Shown here one piece after another: positions 27,815 through 36,158 of a stretch of 64,000 nucleotides of DNA. Source of the DNA: Methylobacterium sp. J-090 (GTDB lineage Bacteria > Pseudomonadota > Alphaproteobacteria > Rhizobiales > Beijerinckiaceae); assembly GCF_022829345.1 (NCBI RefSeq), contig NZ_JAKSXV010000106.1, positions 62,001 through 126,000 on the forward strand, given 5' to 3'. How positions within the stretch are numbered: position 1 is the stretch's first letter; every line of letters begins with the position of its first letter. A program made the translations under genes and the position numbers. A model generated the notes under the pieces. The model was not told the origin of the DNA, made no database searches, and saw only the letters and a program-made list of their open reading frames with translations.

Positions 27815-28939
27815 ATGTCAGCCCGCGACGACATCCTCGCCTTCGCCCATATCGGCGACCTGCACCTCACCGGGGCGGAGGCGCCCAACGCCCGCGATTT
27901 CTCCGCCATCGTGGACCAGATCAACGCGGCCGACGGGCTCGATTTCGTCTACCTGCCGGGCGACAACGCCGACAACGGCACTCCGGCCCAGTACGCCCTC
28001 GTCCGCGCGGGCCTCGACCGGCTGCGCCTGCCGGTCCACGTCATCACCGGCGACCACGATGTCGAGGGGGGCAGCCTCGACGCCTTCTACGCCGGCCTCG
28101 ATGCGCGGCGCCTGCCCTACGCCATGGACGTGTCGGGCCTGCGCTGCTTGTTCCTCGACCTGAGCGGCCCCGGCTCCGGCGGTCCCGACTTCCGCCTCGG
28201 GTCCGAACAGCTCGCCTGGCTCGAGGGCGAAGTGCAGGGCGCCGAGCGGGACGGGCTCGACTGCGCCCTGTTCATGCACACCTACCCGGCCGACCTGAAG
28301 GGCGACGGGGAAGCGACCCGCGTGGCGCACCTCGTCTCGGGCTCGCGGGTCCGCCTCGTGGAGATGGGCCACACCCACTACAACGAACTCGCCAATGACG
28401 GCCGCACGATCTTCGCCGCCACCCGCTCCACCGGGCAGATCGAGGAGGGGCCGGTGGGTTACGCCGTGGCCGCCATCGACCGGGGCGTGGTGAGCTGGCG
28501 CTTCAAGGAACTTGCCCGGCCCTGGCCTTTCGTCCTCGTCACCGCCCCGGCCGACCGGCGCCTCGCCCACGACGCGGCCGATGCCGAGCACATCGTCGGC
28601 GACACCATCGAGGTCCGCGCCCTCGTGCTGGGCGCGACACCCGTGACGGCCTGCAGCGTCAGTGTCGATGGCGGGCCCCCGCACCCCATGACCCGGGCCG
28701 AGGGCGACCGGCGCTACCGCGCCCGCATCGCCTGGGGGCCGCAGGCCCGCCGCCTCGTGGTCCGCGCCGTGGATGTCGCCGGTGGCACGGACGAGGATTC
28801 CGTCGAGCCGGCCCGGGATGCCGCTGGCATCCCCGTCTCGAAGGGCCTCGGCAGCGATGCCGATTGCGTCGGCGCCTGGCCCGAGAAGGGGCTTCTCGGC
28901 ACGCAGCTCGGTCCCAACCGCAACGGCCGGCACTGGTAG
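27815..28939 (+). CDS. Metallophosphoesterase (calcineurin-like)
   Basis: A 374-residue dinuclear-metal phosphatase or phosphodiesterase. Metal-binding motifs in order are HIGDLHL (D-x-H), YLPGDNADN (G-D-N), VITGDHDVEGG (G-D-H-D/E), FMHTYP and VEMGHTHYNEL (G-H-T-H). The last third (after about residue 245) is beta-rich and looks like a separate immunoglobulin-like or C-terminal domain. No signal peptide is visible, so it should act in the cytoplasm. It sits 10 bp after an MFS gene and 54 bp before an ArsB-like permease, suggesting that it acts on a compound transported by its neighbours; that is inference. Confidence 0.88.
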   Translation: MSARDDILAFAHIGDLHLTGAEAPNARDFSAIVDQINAADGLDFVYLPGDNADNGTPAQYALVRAGLDRLRLPVHVITGDHDVEGGSLDAFYAGLDARRLPYAMDVSGLRCLFLDLSGPGSGGPDFRLGSEQLAWLEGEVQGAERDGLDCALFMHTYPADLKGDGEATRVAHLVSGSRVRLVEMGHTHYNELANDGRTIFAATRSTGQIEEGPVGYAVAAIDRGVVSWRFKELARPWPFVLVTAPADRRLAHDAADAEHIVGDTIEVRALVLGATPVTACSVSVDGGPPHPMTRAEGDRRYRARIAWGPQARRLVVRAVDVAGGTDEDSVEPARDAAGIPVSKGLGSDADCVGAWPEKGLLGTQLGPNRNGRHW

Positions 28940-28993
28940 GCACCAGCCCGATCACCACGCCGCTTTTCCTGCCTCGACGGACCCAGCCTTGCG

Positions 28994-30262
28994 ATGCTCG
29001 CTCTCCCCATGACGCCCCACCTCGCCACCTGGATCATCGCCGGGCTCGCCACCCTCGGGGTGATCGTGCGCCCGTTCGCGTGGCCCGAGGCCGTCTGGGC
29101 GGTGCTGGGGGCCGCCGCCCTCGTCGTCTTCGGCCTGATGCCGGCCGGGATTGCCTGGGAGGGCATCCTCAAGGGCACGGACGTCTATCTCTTCCTCGTG
29201 GGCATGATGCTGATGTCCGAGGTCGCCCGGAAGGAGGGATTGTTCGACTGGCTGGCCGGCATCGCGGTGCGGGCCGCCAAGGGATCGGCCACGCGCCTGT
29301 TCACCCTGATCTACGTCGTCGGCACGGTGGTGACGGTGTTCCTGTCGAACGATGCCTGCGCGGTTGTGCTGACGCCCGCCGTCTACGCCGCCACCAAGGC
29401 CGCCAAGGTCGAGAACCCGCTGCCCTACCTGTTCATCTGCGCCTTCATCGCCAATGCGGCGAGCTTCGTGCTGCCGATCTCGAACCCGGCCAACCTCGTG
29501 GTCTTCGCCGAGCACATGCCGCCCCTGACGCGATGGCTGGCGATGTTCGCGCTCCCCTCGGTGCTGGCCATCGCCGCCACCTACGCGAGCCTGCGCCTGA
29601 CGCAGAATTCGGTCCTTCGGACCCAGCAGGTGGCCACCGATGTCGAGCCGGTGCGCCTGTCCCGGACCGGCCTCGTCGCCGGTCTCGGCATCGTCGCCAC
29701 GGGCGGCGTCCTCATCGGCGCCTCAGCGCTCGGCCTCGATCTCGGCCTGCCGACCTTCGTGGCGGGCGGCCTCACCACCGCGGCGGTCCTCCTGATGAAG
29801 CGCGGCGGCCTCGTCGAGGTGGCGCGTGACGTGTCCTGGAGCGTGCTGCCCCTGGTCGCCGGCCTGTTCGTCCTCGTCGAGGCCCTGGAGAAGACCGGCA
29901 TCCTCCGGATGATCGCCGACACCCTCAAGCGGGCCGCGACGGCCGCGCCGACCGAGACGGCCTGGGGCGCCGGCACGCTGGTCGCGGTCCTGTGCAATCT
30001 CGTCAACAACCTGCCCGCCGGGCTCATCGCCGGCGCGGCGGTGCAGACCGCCCATGTCCCGGACAAGGTCGCGGGCGCGGTCCTCATCGGCGTCGATATC
30101 GGCCCCAACCTATCCGTCACGGGCTCCCTCGCCACCATCCTCTGGCTCACGGCGATCCGTCGCGAAGGGCAGGATGTCGGCTTCTGGCGCTTCCTCAAGC
30201 TCGGCCTGATCGTCATGCCGCCGGCCCTCGTCCTGGCGCTGGCCGGCCTCCTCCTCGTCTGA
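28994..30262 (+). CDS. ArsB/NhaD-type ion transporter (arsenite permease family)
   Basis: A 422-residue membrane protein of the ion transporter superfamily with 10-12 hydrophobic segments. FLSNDACAVVLTPAVYAATKAAK and NLVNNLPAGLIAGAAVQ are the two re-entrant signatures of ArsB and its relatives, and SNPANLVVFAEHMP fits too. The family exports arsenite or exchanges other anions or sodium. No arsR, arsC or arsH is nearby, so arsenic as substrate is uncertain. ATG 28994 is used; ATG 29009 is a close alternative. It is third in the MFS-phosphoesterase run. Confidence 0.8.
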   Translation: MLALPMTPHLATWIIAGLATLGVIVRPFAWPEAVWAVLGAAALVVFGLMPAGIAWEGILKGTDVYLFLVGMMLMSEVARKEGLFDWLAGIAVRAAKGSATRLFTLIYVVGTVVTVFLSNDACAVVLTPAVYAATKAAKVENPLPYLFICAFIANAASFVLPISNPANLVVFAEHMPPLTRWLAMFALPSVLAIAATYASLRLTQNSVLRTQQVATDVEPVRLSRTGLVAGLGIVATGGVLIGASALGLDLGLPTFVAGGLTTAAVLLMKRGGLVEVARDVSWSVLPLVAGLFVLVEALEKTGILRMIADTLKRAATAAPTETAWGAGTLVAVLCNLVNNLPAGLIAGAAVQTAHVPDKVAGAVLIGVDIGPNLSVTGSLATILWLTAIRREGQDVGFWRFLKLGLIVMPPALVLALAGLLLV

Positions 30263-30298
30263 TCCCCCTTCGTCCGATCTCTCTCGCCAAGGCCGCCC

Positions 30299-31228
30299 GT
30301 GAACCCCGCCCTGCTCTATCCCTTCATCCTCGTCGCGGGCGCCCTCCAGGCGCTCGGCAACTCCATGAACGCGCAGCTGCGCGGCCGGCTCGTGAACCCG
30401 TGGCTCGCCGCTTCGGTGTCGTTCCTGCCCATCGTGTTCGTGTTCGCGACCCTGTTTCTCGTCATGCCGACGCCGCTGCCGACCCTGGAGACCCTCGCCA
30501 AGATGCCCTGGTACGCGCCGCTCGGCGGCGTCGCCGGCGCGGTGGCGGTGTTCGGCGGGCTCGCCTTCATCGACAAGGTCGGGGCGGGCCCGTTCAACGG
30601 CCTGACGCTCACCGCCAACATCCTGGCCTCGCTCGCCATGGACGCGTTCGGCCTGTTCGGGCTGCCGGGGAGCGGGTTCAAGGTGATGCCGTGGCTCGGC
30701 GGCCTCCTGATGGCGGTCGGCGTCGTCTTCATCGCCCGCACCACGGCCGATAAGGGCGATGAAAAGGAGTCAGGGCACGGCCTCAATCCGAAGCTGCTCT
30801 ACCCGTTCATCGTCGTCGCCGGCATCCTGCAGGCCGTGGGCGTGGTCTGGAATGCCGGGCTGCGCGGCGCCCTGGTGAACCCCTGGCTCGCCGCCACCGT
30901 CTCGTTCCTGCCCGTCGTGTTCGTCTTCGTCCTCGTCTTCCTCCTGCGCCCGACGCCGCTGCCGACGAAGCAGGACGTGGAAGGCGTGCGCTGGTGGATG
31001 CCGCTCGCCGGCATCACCGGGGCCGTCGCCGTGTTCGGCGGCCTGCTCTTCGTCGACACGGTCGGGGCCGGCGCCTTCAACGGCCTGCTCATCACCGCCA
31101 ACCTGCTCACCTCCGTCGCCCTCGACCATTTCGGCTGGGTCGGCATGAAGCAGGTGAAGGCCGGCCCGTCGCGGCTCGGGGGCGCCGCCCTCATGATCGC
31201 GGGAATCGTCCTGATCTCGCTGTTCTGA
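30299..31228 (+). CDS. DMT-superfamily transporter made of two DUF606/YdcZ-like halves
   Basis: A 309-residue membrane protein with a GTG start at 30299, 36 bp after the previous stop. Residues 4-150 and about 163-309 are tandem copies of one five-helix unit: each has LLYPFI-x-VAG-x-LQA, LVNPWLAA-x-VSFLP, PTPLPT, GAVAVFGGL and VGAG-x-FNGL. By hand, 43 of the first 58 aligned residues are identical between halves. Single-unit DUF606 proteins are about 150 residues and act as dimers, so this is a fused pair. Substrate unknown. It is the last gene of the four-gene run. Confidence 0.82.
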   Translation: MNPALLYPFILVAGALQALGNSMNAQLRGRLVNPWLAASVSFLPIVFVFATLFLVMPTPLPTLETLAKMPWYAPLGGVAGAVAVFGGLAFIDKVGAGPFNGLTLTANILASLAMDAFGLFGLPGSGFKVMPWLGGLLMAVGVVFIARTTADKGDEKESGHGLNPKLLYPFIVVAGILQAVGVVWNAGLRGALVNPWLAATVSFLPVVFVFVLVFLLRPTPLPTKQDVEGVRWWMPLAGITGAVAVFGGLLFVDTVGAGAFNGLLITANLLTSVALDHFGWVGMKQVKAGPSRLGGAALMIAGIVLISLF

Positions 31229-31540
31229 ACGCGCGCGCGGATCGCGGCGGTGGCGGCCGCGTCCCGTCTTCGCGGCGGGGCGTGCGGATAAGTGCGGATA
31301 AGCACCGGGACGATTGGCCTTTTCCGGCCCCGCCATGCTAGACCGGACCAATCCCGCCTGAAGCCGATCCGCGCGAAGGTGTGTGGACTAGCCCTTCCCG
31401 CCGCCCGACCGCCGCTCACGCGCGGTCCATCCGGTGCGCGTCGTGACCTCATCGGTCGCCGAGCCGCGCGAGTTCGCCTCGCCGCGGCCCGCCCACGAGA
31501 TCGCGCGCGATCCCAAGGAGGGGTCGAGGATAGGAATGCA
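31229..31540. other. Intergenic region with a short tandem repeat
   Basis: This 312-bp gap has GTGCGGATAA twice in tandem (about 31281-31302). It probably carries the promoter of the small genes at 31541 and 31795; AAGGAGGGG occurs about 20 bp before 31541. No gene with family resemblance is seen. Confidence 0.45.
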
Positions 31541-31771
31541 ATGAGCGACGAGACCGACGCCCGGACCCGATCCGAGGAGCGTGCCGAGCGGGCCGAGCGG
31601 ATGGCCAAGGAAGGTGCCGAGGCCATGGCCGAGCACATCGCCTCCGTCAAAGCCGTCGACGAGCGCACGGTGAAGCTGCGCGCCCTGCGCCTCGCCAAGG
31701 AAGCCGCCGACGCGGAGGCCAAGGCCGCCGCCGCCGCGGCCGCGCCGCCGAAGCGCAAGCGGTCTTCCTGA
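31541..31771 (+). CDS. Small charged helical protein of unknown function
   Basis: A 76-residue protein from ATG 31541. It is dominated by Glu, Arg, Lys and Ala (RSEERAERAERMAKEGAEAMAEH), predicted to be a single long helix or coiled coil, with a basic tail (PPKRKRSS). AAGGAGGGG lies about 20 bp upstream, slightly far for a ribosome binding site. It is 23 bp upstream of a BrnA-like gene and probably co-transcribed. No family is recognised. Confidence 0.5.
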   Translation: MSDETDARTRSEERAERAERMAKEGAEAMAEHIASVKAVDERTVKLRALRLAKEAADAEAKAAAAAAAPPKRKRSS

Positions 31772-31794
31772 GACCGGGGCCGGAGGACAGATCC

Positions 31795-32064
31795 ATGGCA
31801 TTCGAGCGTTCCCGCCGCCCGAGCGACCCCCGTCAGGCGGCTGAGGCCGCTTTCAAGGCCGCGACCACCAAGGCCCCCGAGGCGGCGCATGCCGCCCCGG
31901 CGCGCCCCGCCACCCCGACCGCGCCGGCAGGCTCGGCCGTGCCCGGCGCGCGCGAGATGGTGACCCTGCGGCTCGACCGTGCCGTGCTGGAGCATTTCCA
32001 GAAGGACGGCCCCGGCTGGCAGGACCGCGTCAACGCCGCCCTGAAGGCCGCCGTCGGTCTCTGA
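31795..32064 (+). CDS. BrnA-like (DUF4415) small protein
   Basis: An 89-residue protein. The C-terminal third, EMVTLRLDRAVLEHFQKDGP with GWQDRVNAALKAAV after it, matches the ribbon-helix-helix-like end of the BrnA/DUF4415 antitoxin family, in which a dimer binds both toxin and operator. The N-terminal 50 residues are alanine/proline-rich and not conserved. The usual BrnT toxin partner would lie just upstream; the gene there (31541) is a charged helical protein unlike BrnT. It is therefore an orphan antitoxin-like protein or a regulator. Confidence 0.6.
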   Translation: MAFERSRRPSDPRQAAEAAFKAATTKAPEAAHAAPARPATPTAPAGSAVPGAREMVTLRLDRAVLEHFQKDGPGWQDRVNAALKAAVGL

Positions 32065-32120
32065 CCCCTTGTGCCGTGCTTTCTTGCGACGAACCGGTAT
32101 CCACTTCGTCGGAGAGCACG

Positions 32121-32591
32121 TCAGCCGAATCCGGCTCGCTTCAGCCGCATCACCGTGCGGTCGAGGGCTCCGAGATAGGCTGAGCGGTCGCGGGCCGAGA
32201 ACGGTTTCGGGCCGCCCGTGATGGCGCCGGCCTCGCGGAGATCCTGCATCAAGTTGCGGGTGGCGAGCGCCATCCCGACGGAATTCTCGCTGAACGGCTT
32301 TCCCGTGGGCGCGATCACCTCGGCGCCGGCCTTCACGCAGCGCGCCGCGAGCGGCACGTCGGCGGTGACCACGATGGTGCCGGGCCGCGCCCGCTCGGCG
32401 ATCCAGTCGTCGGCGGCGTCGAACTTGTCGCTCACCACCACGCGCTCGATCCACGGCTCGCGCGGGACCTGAAGGAAGCTGTTGGCCACCACGACCACGT
32501 GGAGGCCGTAGCGTCCGGCCACCCGGTAGGTCTCGTCCTTGACCGGGCAGGCATCGGCATCGACGTAGACGACGATCGGGGTCTCGCTCAT
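32121..32591 (-). CDS. YaiI/YqxD family protein (DUF188, PIN-like)
   Basis: A 156-residue conserved protein. YVDADACPVKDETYRVA near the N terminus, VANSFLQVP, TADVPLAARC and GGPKPFSARDRSAYLGALDR are the DUF188 landmarks. The family is related to PIN-domain nucleases by acidic residue pattern, but its activity is not established. ATG 32591 overlaps the stop of the adenylate cyclase gene (ATGA), so translation is coupled. The same frame remains open to 35018, but that is an antisense artefact across two real genes. Confidence 0.9.
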   Translation of the reverse strand: MSETPIVVYVDADACPVKDETYRVAGRYGLHVVVVANSFLQVPREPWIERVVVSDKFDAADDWIAERARPGTIVVTADVPLAARCVKAGAEVIAPTGKPFSENSVGMALATRNLMQDLREAGAITGGPKPFSARDRSAYLGALDRTVMRLKRAGFG

Positions 32592-33661
32592 CGCGCCGCC
32601 ACCGTGCGGCGGGGCGGGGCGTCGGGCTCTGCGCGGGGCAAAGCCGCGGCGCGCTCCAGGGTCGAGACGCTGAGGGGCTGGCCGCGGCCGCGCAGGGCAT
32701 GGGCCCCGAGGGACCGGGCAGCGATGCCGGGCGGCAGGTGGGCTAAGCGCGCCAGGAGGTCGTCCGAGACGAGGATCTCGGTGCCGAGCGGCCGGCACAG
32801 GGATTCGATGCGCGACGTGACGTTCACGGCATCGCCGAAATACGCGATCTTGTGGCGGTCGACGCCGACTTCGGCCGTGACCACCGAGCCGCCGTGGAGC
32901 GCCGCGCGCAGGCGCGGCACCGTGCCGAACCGGGTCCGCCACGCGTCGGCTTCCGATTCGATCCGGTCCATCACGTCGAACACGCAGGCGACGCAGCGCG
33001 CGTCCTTGAGGCCGCGCGCCATGGGCCAGGTGATCATCGCCATGTCGCCGATGTAGTCGTCCGTGGAGCCCCGGTTGCGGCGCACGGGCTCGGCCATGGC
33101 GGCGAAGACCGCGCCGAGATAGGCCTGGGCCTTGAGGTCGCCGTGCGTCTCGGCGAAGGCCGTCGAGCCGACCACATCGAGGAACAGGAAGATGCGCTCC
33201 TCCCGCACCGGGCGGTGGTAGCGCCCGACGAGGAAGTTCACGAACACCTCGCCGCCGATGAGGTCGCGCATGCGGATCACGAAGACGAGGAGCGCCGAGA
33301 CGGCGAGCGAGTAGGCCAGCACCCGGGGGGTGATCTTCACGGCGTTGGACAGGCTGTCGTCGGTGAGGCCCAGCGCCCAGACGACGAGGCCGCCGAGCGC
33401 GATGCCGGCGGCGATCATGAGGACGTAGGTGAGCTCGGCCGCCGGGACGTAGAATTTCGCCGGCATCCGCCGCATCCGCGCCTGGAGGCCGCCGAGGATC
33501 AGCCCCCGGTCGAAGGCCAGGGTGGTGATGCCCACGGACAGGCCGTAGGCGAGGCCGGCCAGCGGCGTCGCGCCCCCGGCGAACAGGACGTTGTAGAGGA
33601 GGCCGGCCCCGCCGCAGGCGACGAGGATGAGGACCCAGAACCAGCGGTGCTGTGGCAGCAT
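32588..33661 (-). CDS. Membrane-bound class III adenylate/guanylate cyclase
   Basis: A 357-residue protein making a cyclic nucleotide. The N-terminal 150 residues have five or six hydrophobic segments. The catalytic domain starts at LFLDVVGSTAFAE (first metal aspartate), with GDMAMITWP (second metal region) and later KIAYFGDAVNVTSRIE containing the purine and transition-state residues. The aspartate-rich pattern favours ATP as substrate, but this is not certain. Its stop overlaps the DUF188 start. Start ATG 33661 begins the first membrane segment. It is divergent from the aldo/keto reductase gene. Confidence 0.88.
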   Translation of the reverse strand: MLPQHRWFWVLILVACGGAGLLYNVLFAGGATPLAGLAYGLSVGITTLAFDRGLILGGLQARMRRMPAKFYVPAAELTYVLMIAAGIALGGLVVWALGLTDDSLSNAVKITPRVLAYSLAVSALLVFVIRMRDLIGGEVFVNFLVGRYHRPVREERIFLFLDVVGSTAFAETHGDLKAQAYLGAVFAAMAEPVRRNRGSTDDYIGDMAMITWPMARGLKDARCVACVFDVMDRIESEADAWRTRFGTVPRLRAALHGGSVVTAEVGVDRHKIAYFGDAVNVTSRIESLCRPLGTEILVSDDLLARLAHLPPGIAARSLGAHALRGRGQPLSVSTLERAAALPRAEPDAPPRRTVAAR

Positions 33662-33892
33662 CAGGCGTGGTCCCGGTTCTGGGAACGGGCGCGGGACGGG
33701 AACGGAGCGGCGCTGCCCACGGGACATCCCTCGCGATGGTGCCGGCGCCGCGCGGGCGGCGCTGTGGAAGCGGAACCGTAGACTCCCTGCACACCGTCGC
33801 ATGATGGCGCCAGTATGGCCGCAGCCCCTCGGGTGCGTCGAATGCCGCCCGGACGCGTTGGGATGGGACAAACGAAGGACAGGGCCGGGACG

Positions 33893-34732
33893 ATGAGGCA
33901 ACGCGCATTCGGTGCCACGGGACGGGACGTGCCGGTGCTGGGGCAGGGGACCTGGCGCCTCGACGACGACGATCGGACCCGGGCGCTGGCCGCCCTGCGG
34001 GCCGGGATCGAGGCCGGCTTGACCCATATCGACACCGCCGAGATGTATGGCGCGGCCGAGCCCCTCGTGGCCGAGGCCATCGCGGGACAGCGCGAGGCCG
34101 TGTTCCTCGTCTCGAAGGTGCTGCCCTCCAACGCCTCGCGCGCCGGCACCATCGCGGCCTGCGAGCGCTCCCTGAAGCGCCTCGGCACGGACCGCCTCGA
34201 CAGCTACCTCCTGCACTGGCCGGGCTCCCATCCCCTGGAGGAGACCATCGCGGGGTTCGAGGCCCTGAAGGCGTCGGGCAAGATCCTGTCCTGGGGCCTG
34301 AGCAACTTCGACGTGGATGGCCTGGACGAGACCCTGAACATCGCCGGCCCGGGCGCCATCGCGTGCAATCAGGTGCTCTATCACCTGGGCGAGCGCGCCA
34401 TCGAGCACGCCGTCGAGCCGTGGTGCCGGCGCAACGGCGTCGCCCTGGTGGCGTACTCGCCGTTCGGCAGCGGTGATTTCCCCAAAGCCAACGGCCGGGG
34501 CGGGCGGGTGCTGGCCGGCATCGCCGAGGCGCATGCAGCGAGCCCCCACGCCGTGGCCCTCGCCTTCCTGACGCGGCACGACGGCGTCTTCGCCATCCCG
34601 AAGACCGGGTCGCCGGAGCGCGCCGTCGCCAACGCAGCGGCCGGCGACCTCGTCCTGGAGGCCGCCGAAATCGCGGCCCTCGACGCCGCGTTCCCGCGCG
34701 GCCCGCGCCCGCGCCACCTGCCGATGCTGTGA
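33893..34732 (+). CDS. Aldo/keto reductase
   Basis: NADPH-dependent carbonyl reductase of 279 residues with a TIM barrel. GTWRLDDD, THIDTAEMYG (catalytic D and Y), VLVSK-type strand FLVSKVLPSNAS (catalytic K) and LLHWPGSHP (catalytic H) are intact. The C-terminal phosphate-binding strand has FAIPKTGSPERAVANAA. Substrate unknown. ATG 33893 is chosen because it directly precedes the first beta-strand; ATG 33815 would add an unrelated arginine-rich stretch. It is divergent from the cyclase and followed by a porin gene after 119 bp. Confidence 0.9.
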   Translation: MRQRAFGATGRDVPVLGQGTWRLDDDDRTRALAALRAGIEAGLTHIDTAEMYGAAEPLVAEAIAGQREAVFLVSKVLPSNASRAGTIAACERSLKRLGTDRLDSYLLHWPGSHPLEETIAGFEALKASGKILSWGLSNFDVDGLDETLNIAGPGAIACNQVLYHLGERAIEHAVEPWCRRNGVALVAYSPFGSGDFPKANGRGGRVLAGIAEAHAASPHAVALAFLTRHDGVFAIPKTGSPERAVANAAAGDLVLEAAEIAALDAAFPRGPRPRHLPML

Positions 34733-34851
34733 CGCGCCGTCGCGGGCGCGCGGGACGGCGTTTTTTCGGGCGCCTGTGGTTCGCCGGACGCCGCGCCGCG
34801 CCTGCGCGCACGCTAAAGCGCTTCCCGCGCATCCGAAGGAATTCCGCGGCG

Positions 34852-36093
34852 ATGATCACCCGGATCGGCCTGTCGATCTCGTTCCTGCTCGCCGGCCTCG
34901 CCCGGGCCTGGGCGACCGAGCCGCCCCGACAGCCGGGCGGCGAGACCCTGACCATCGACGAGAAGGGCATCACCCTGGCCTTCCCGGAGGACGGGCCGAA
35001 GCTGCGCATCGGCGGCAAGCTCCAGCTCGATTACGGCGCCGCTTCCCTGCGCCAGTCCGGCCTGCCCGAGCCGTTCCCCGAGAACATCGCCGTGCGGCGC
35101 GCGTGGATCGAGAGCTATCTCAGCTACGGCAAGACGCTGGAGGTGGCGTTCCAGTACGATTTCGCGGAACCCCAGCGGCCGATCAACGACGCCGCCGTCG
35201 CCTATACGGGCCTGGCGAACACTCTGCTGACCGTCGGCAACATGAAGGAGCCGTTCAGCCTCGACCAGCTCATCAGCGACAACGCCACCCTGTTCACCGA
35301 GCGCTCGCTCGCCGACGCCTTCGCGCCGGCCCGCAACTTTGGCATCGCCCTCGGGCACCACGGCATGGACTGGACCGTGGCGGCGAGCGTGTTCGGCGGG
35401 AACGCCAACACCGGCATCACCCGTGAGGGGGTCGCCGCCACGGCGCGGGCCACCTACGCGCCGATCCGCACGGACGCGGCGGTCCTGCATCTCGGTCTGG
35501 CCGGCAGCGTGCGCGACCTGCCGCGCGACGCCGCACCCCTGTCCCTGTCGAGCCGTTCCGAGGCGTTCCTGTTCCGGCAGACCTTCGTCGACACCGGCGA
35601 CATCCGCGACGCGACACGCATCGCCCGCCTCGGCCTGGAGGCGGCCTACCGGAACGGGCCGTTCCTCGTGCAGGCCGAGTACATCCGCACCCAGGTCGAG
35701 CGCTCCGGCGCCGGCCCCTTGAGCTTCCAGGGCGGCTACATCCAGGCGAGCCTCGTGCTGAACGGCCAGGGCCGCGCCTACAAGCTCGCGCCCGAGTACG
35801 GTGCCACCTACGCGGTGTTCGCCGGGGTGGTGGTGCCGGAGGCCGCCCGGGTGACGCGCGGCGGTCTCGGCGTGTTCGAACTCGCCACCCGCTTCAGCGC
35901 CCTCGACCTCGACGACGGCGGCCTACGGGGTGGCATCGAGCGCGATGTGACGGTGGGGCTGAACTGGTATCCCGACCGCAACATCCGCTTCGTGGCCGAT
36001 TACGTCCGCTCGCATGCGAGCCCATCCGCCTTGGCCGGCGGGCGCACCGTCGACGCGGACACGTTCATCGGGCGGTTCCAGCTGTACTGGTGA
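34852..36093 (+). CDS. Phosphate-selective-type porin (OprO/OprP family)
   Basis: An outer-membrane beta-barrel of 413 residues. A short signal peptide (about residues 1-21) precedes RQPGGETLTIDEKG. LRIGGKLQLDYGAAS and FPENIAVRRAWIESYLSYGKTLEVAFQYDFAE are the family's first strands. YTGLANTLLTVGNMKEPFSLDQL and FTERSLADAFAPARNFGIAL follow as expected, and the chain ends in an aromatic (FQLYW). The family includes anion-selective phosphate and polyphosphate channels. Start ATG 34852 has AAGGA 13 bases upstream. It is a single gene, with no pho box that I can point to. Confidence 0.88.
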   Translation: MITRIGLSISFLLAGLARAWATEPPRQPGGETLTIDEKGITLAFPEDGPKLRIGGKLQLDYGAASLRQSGLPEPFPENIAVRRAWIESYLSYGKTLEVAFQYDFAEPQRPINDAAVAYTGLANTLLTVGNMKEPFSLDQLISDNATLFTERSLADAFAPARNFGIALGHHGMDWTVAASVFGGNANTGITREGVAATARATYAPIRTDAAVLHLGLAGSVRDLPRDAAPLSLSSRSEAFLFRQTFVDTGDIRDATRIARLGLEAAYRNGPFLVQAEYIRTQVERSGAGPLSFQGGYIQASLVLNGQGRAYKLAPEYGATYAVFAGVVVPEAARVTRGGLGVFELATRFSALDLDDGGLRGGIERDVTVGLNWYPDRNIRFVADYVRSHASPSALAGGRTVDADTFIGRFQLYW

Positions 36094-36158
36094 GCGGGCG
36101 GCGTGGCCCATGGGGCCGATCCAAGTCGCCGTCCGATGTCGTGCCGTCCGGACGGGAC

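Noticed and set aside
28994..30262. Arsenic-resistance operon
   Set aside because: The permease resembles ArsB, but no arsR, arsC, arsH or acr3 gene is near; the arsenic label would rest on family name alone.
32121..35018. 965-codon extension of the DUF188 gene on the minus strand
   Set aside because: Only the last 156 codons carry DUF188 motifs; the remainder is antisense to the aldo/keto reductase and alternate-frame to the cyclase.
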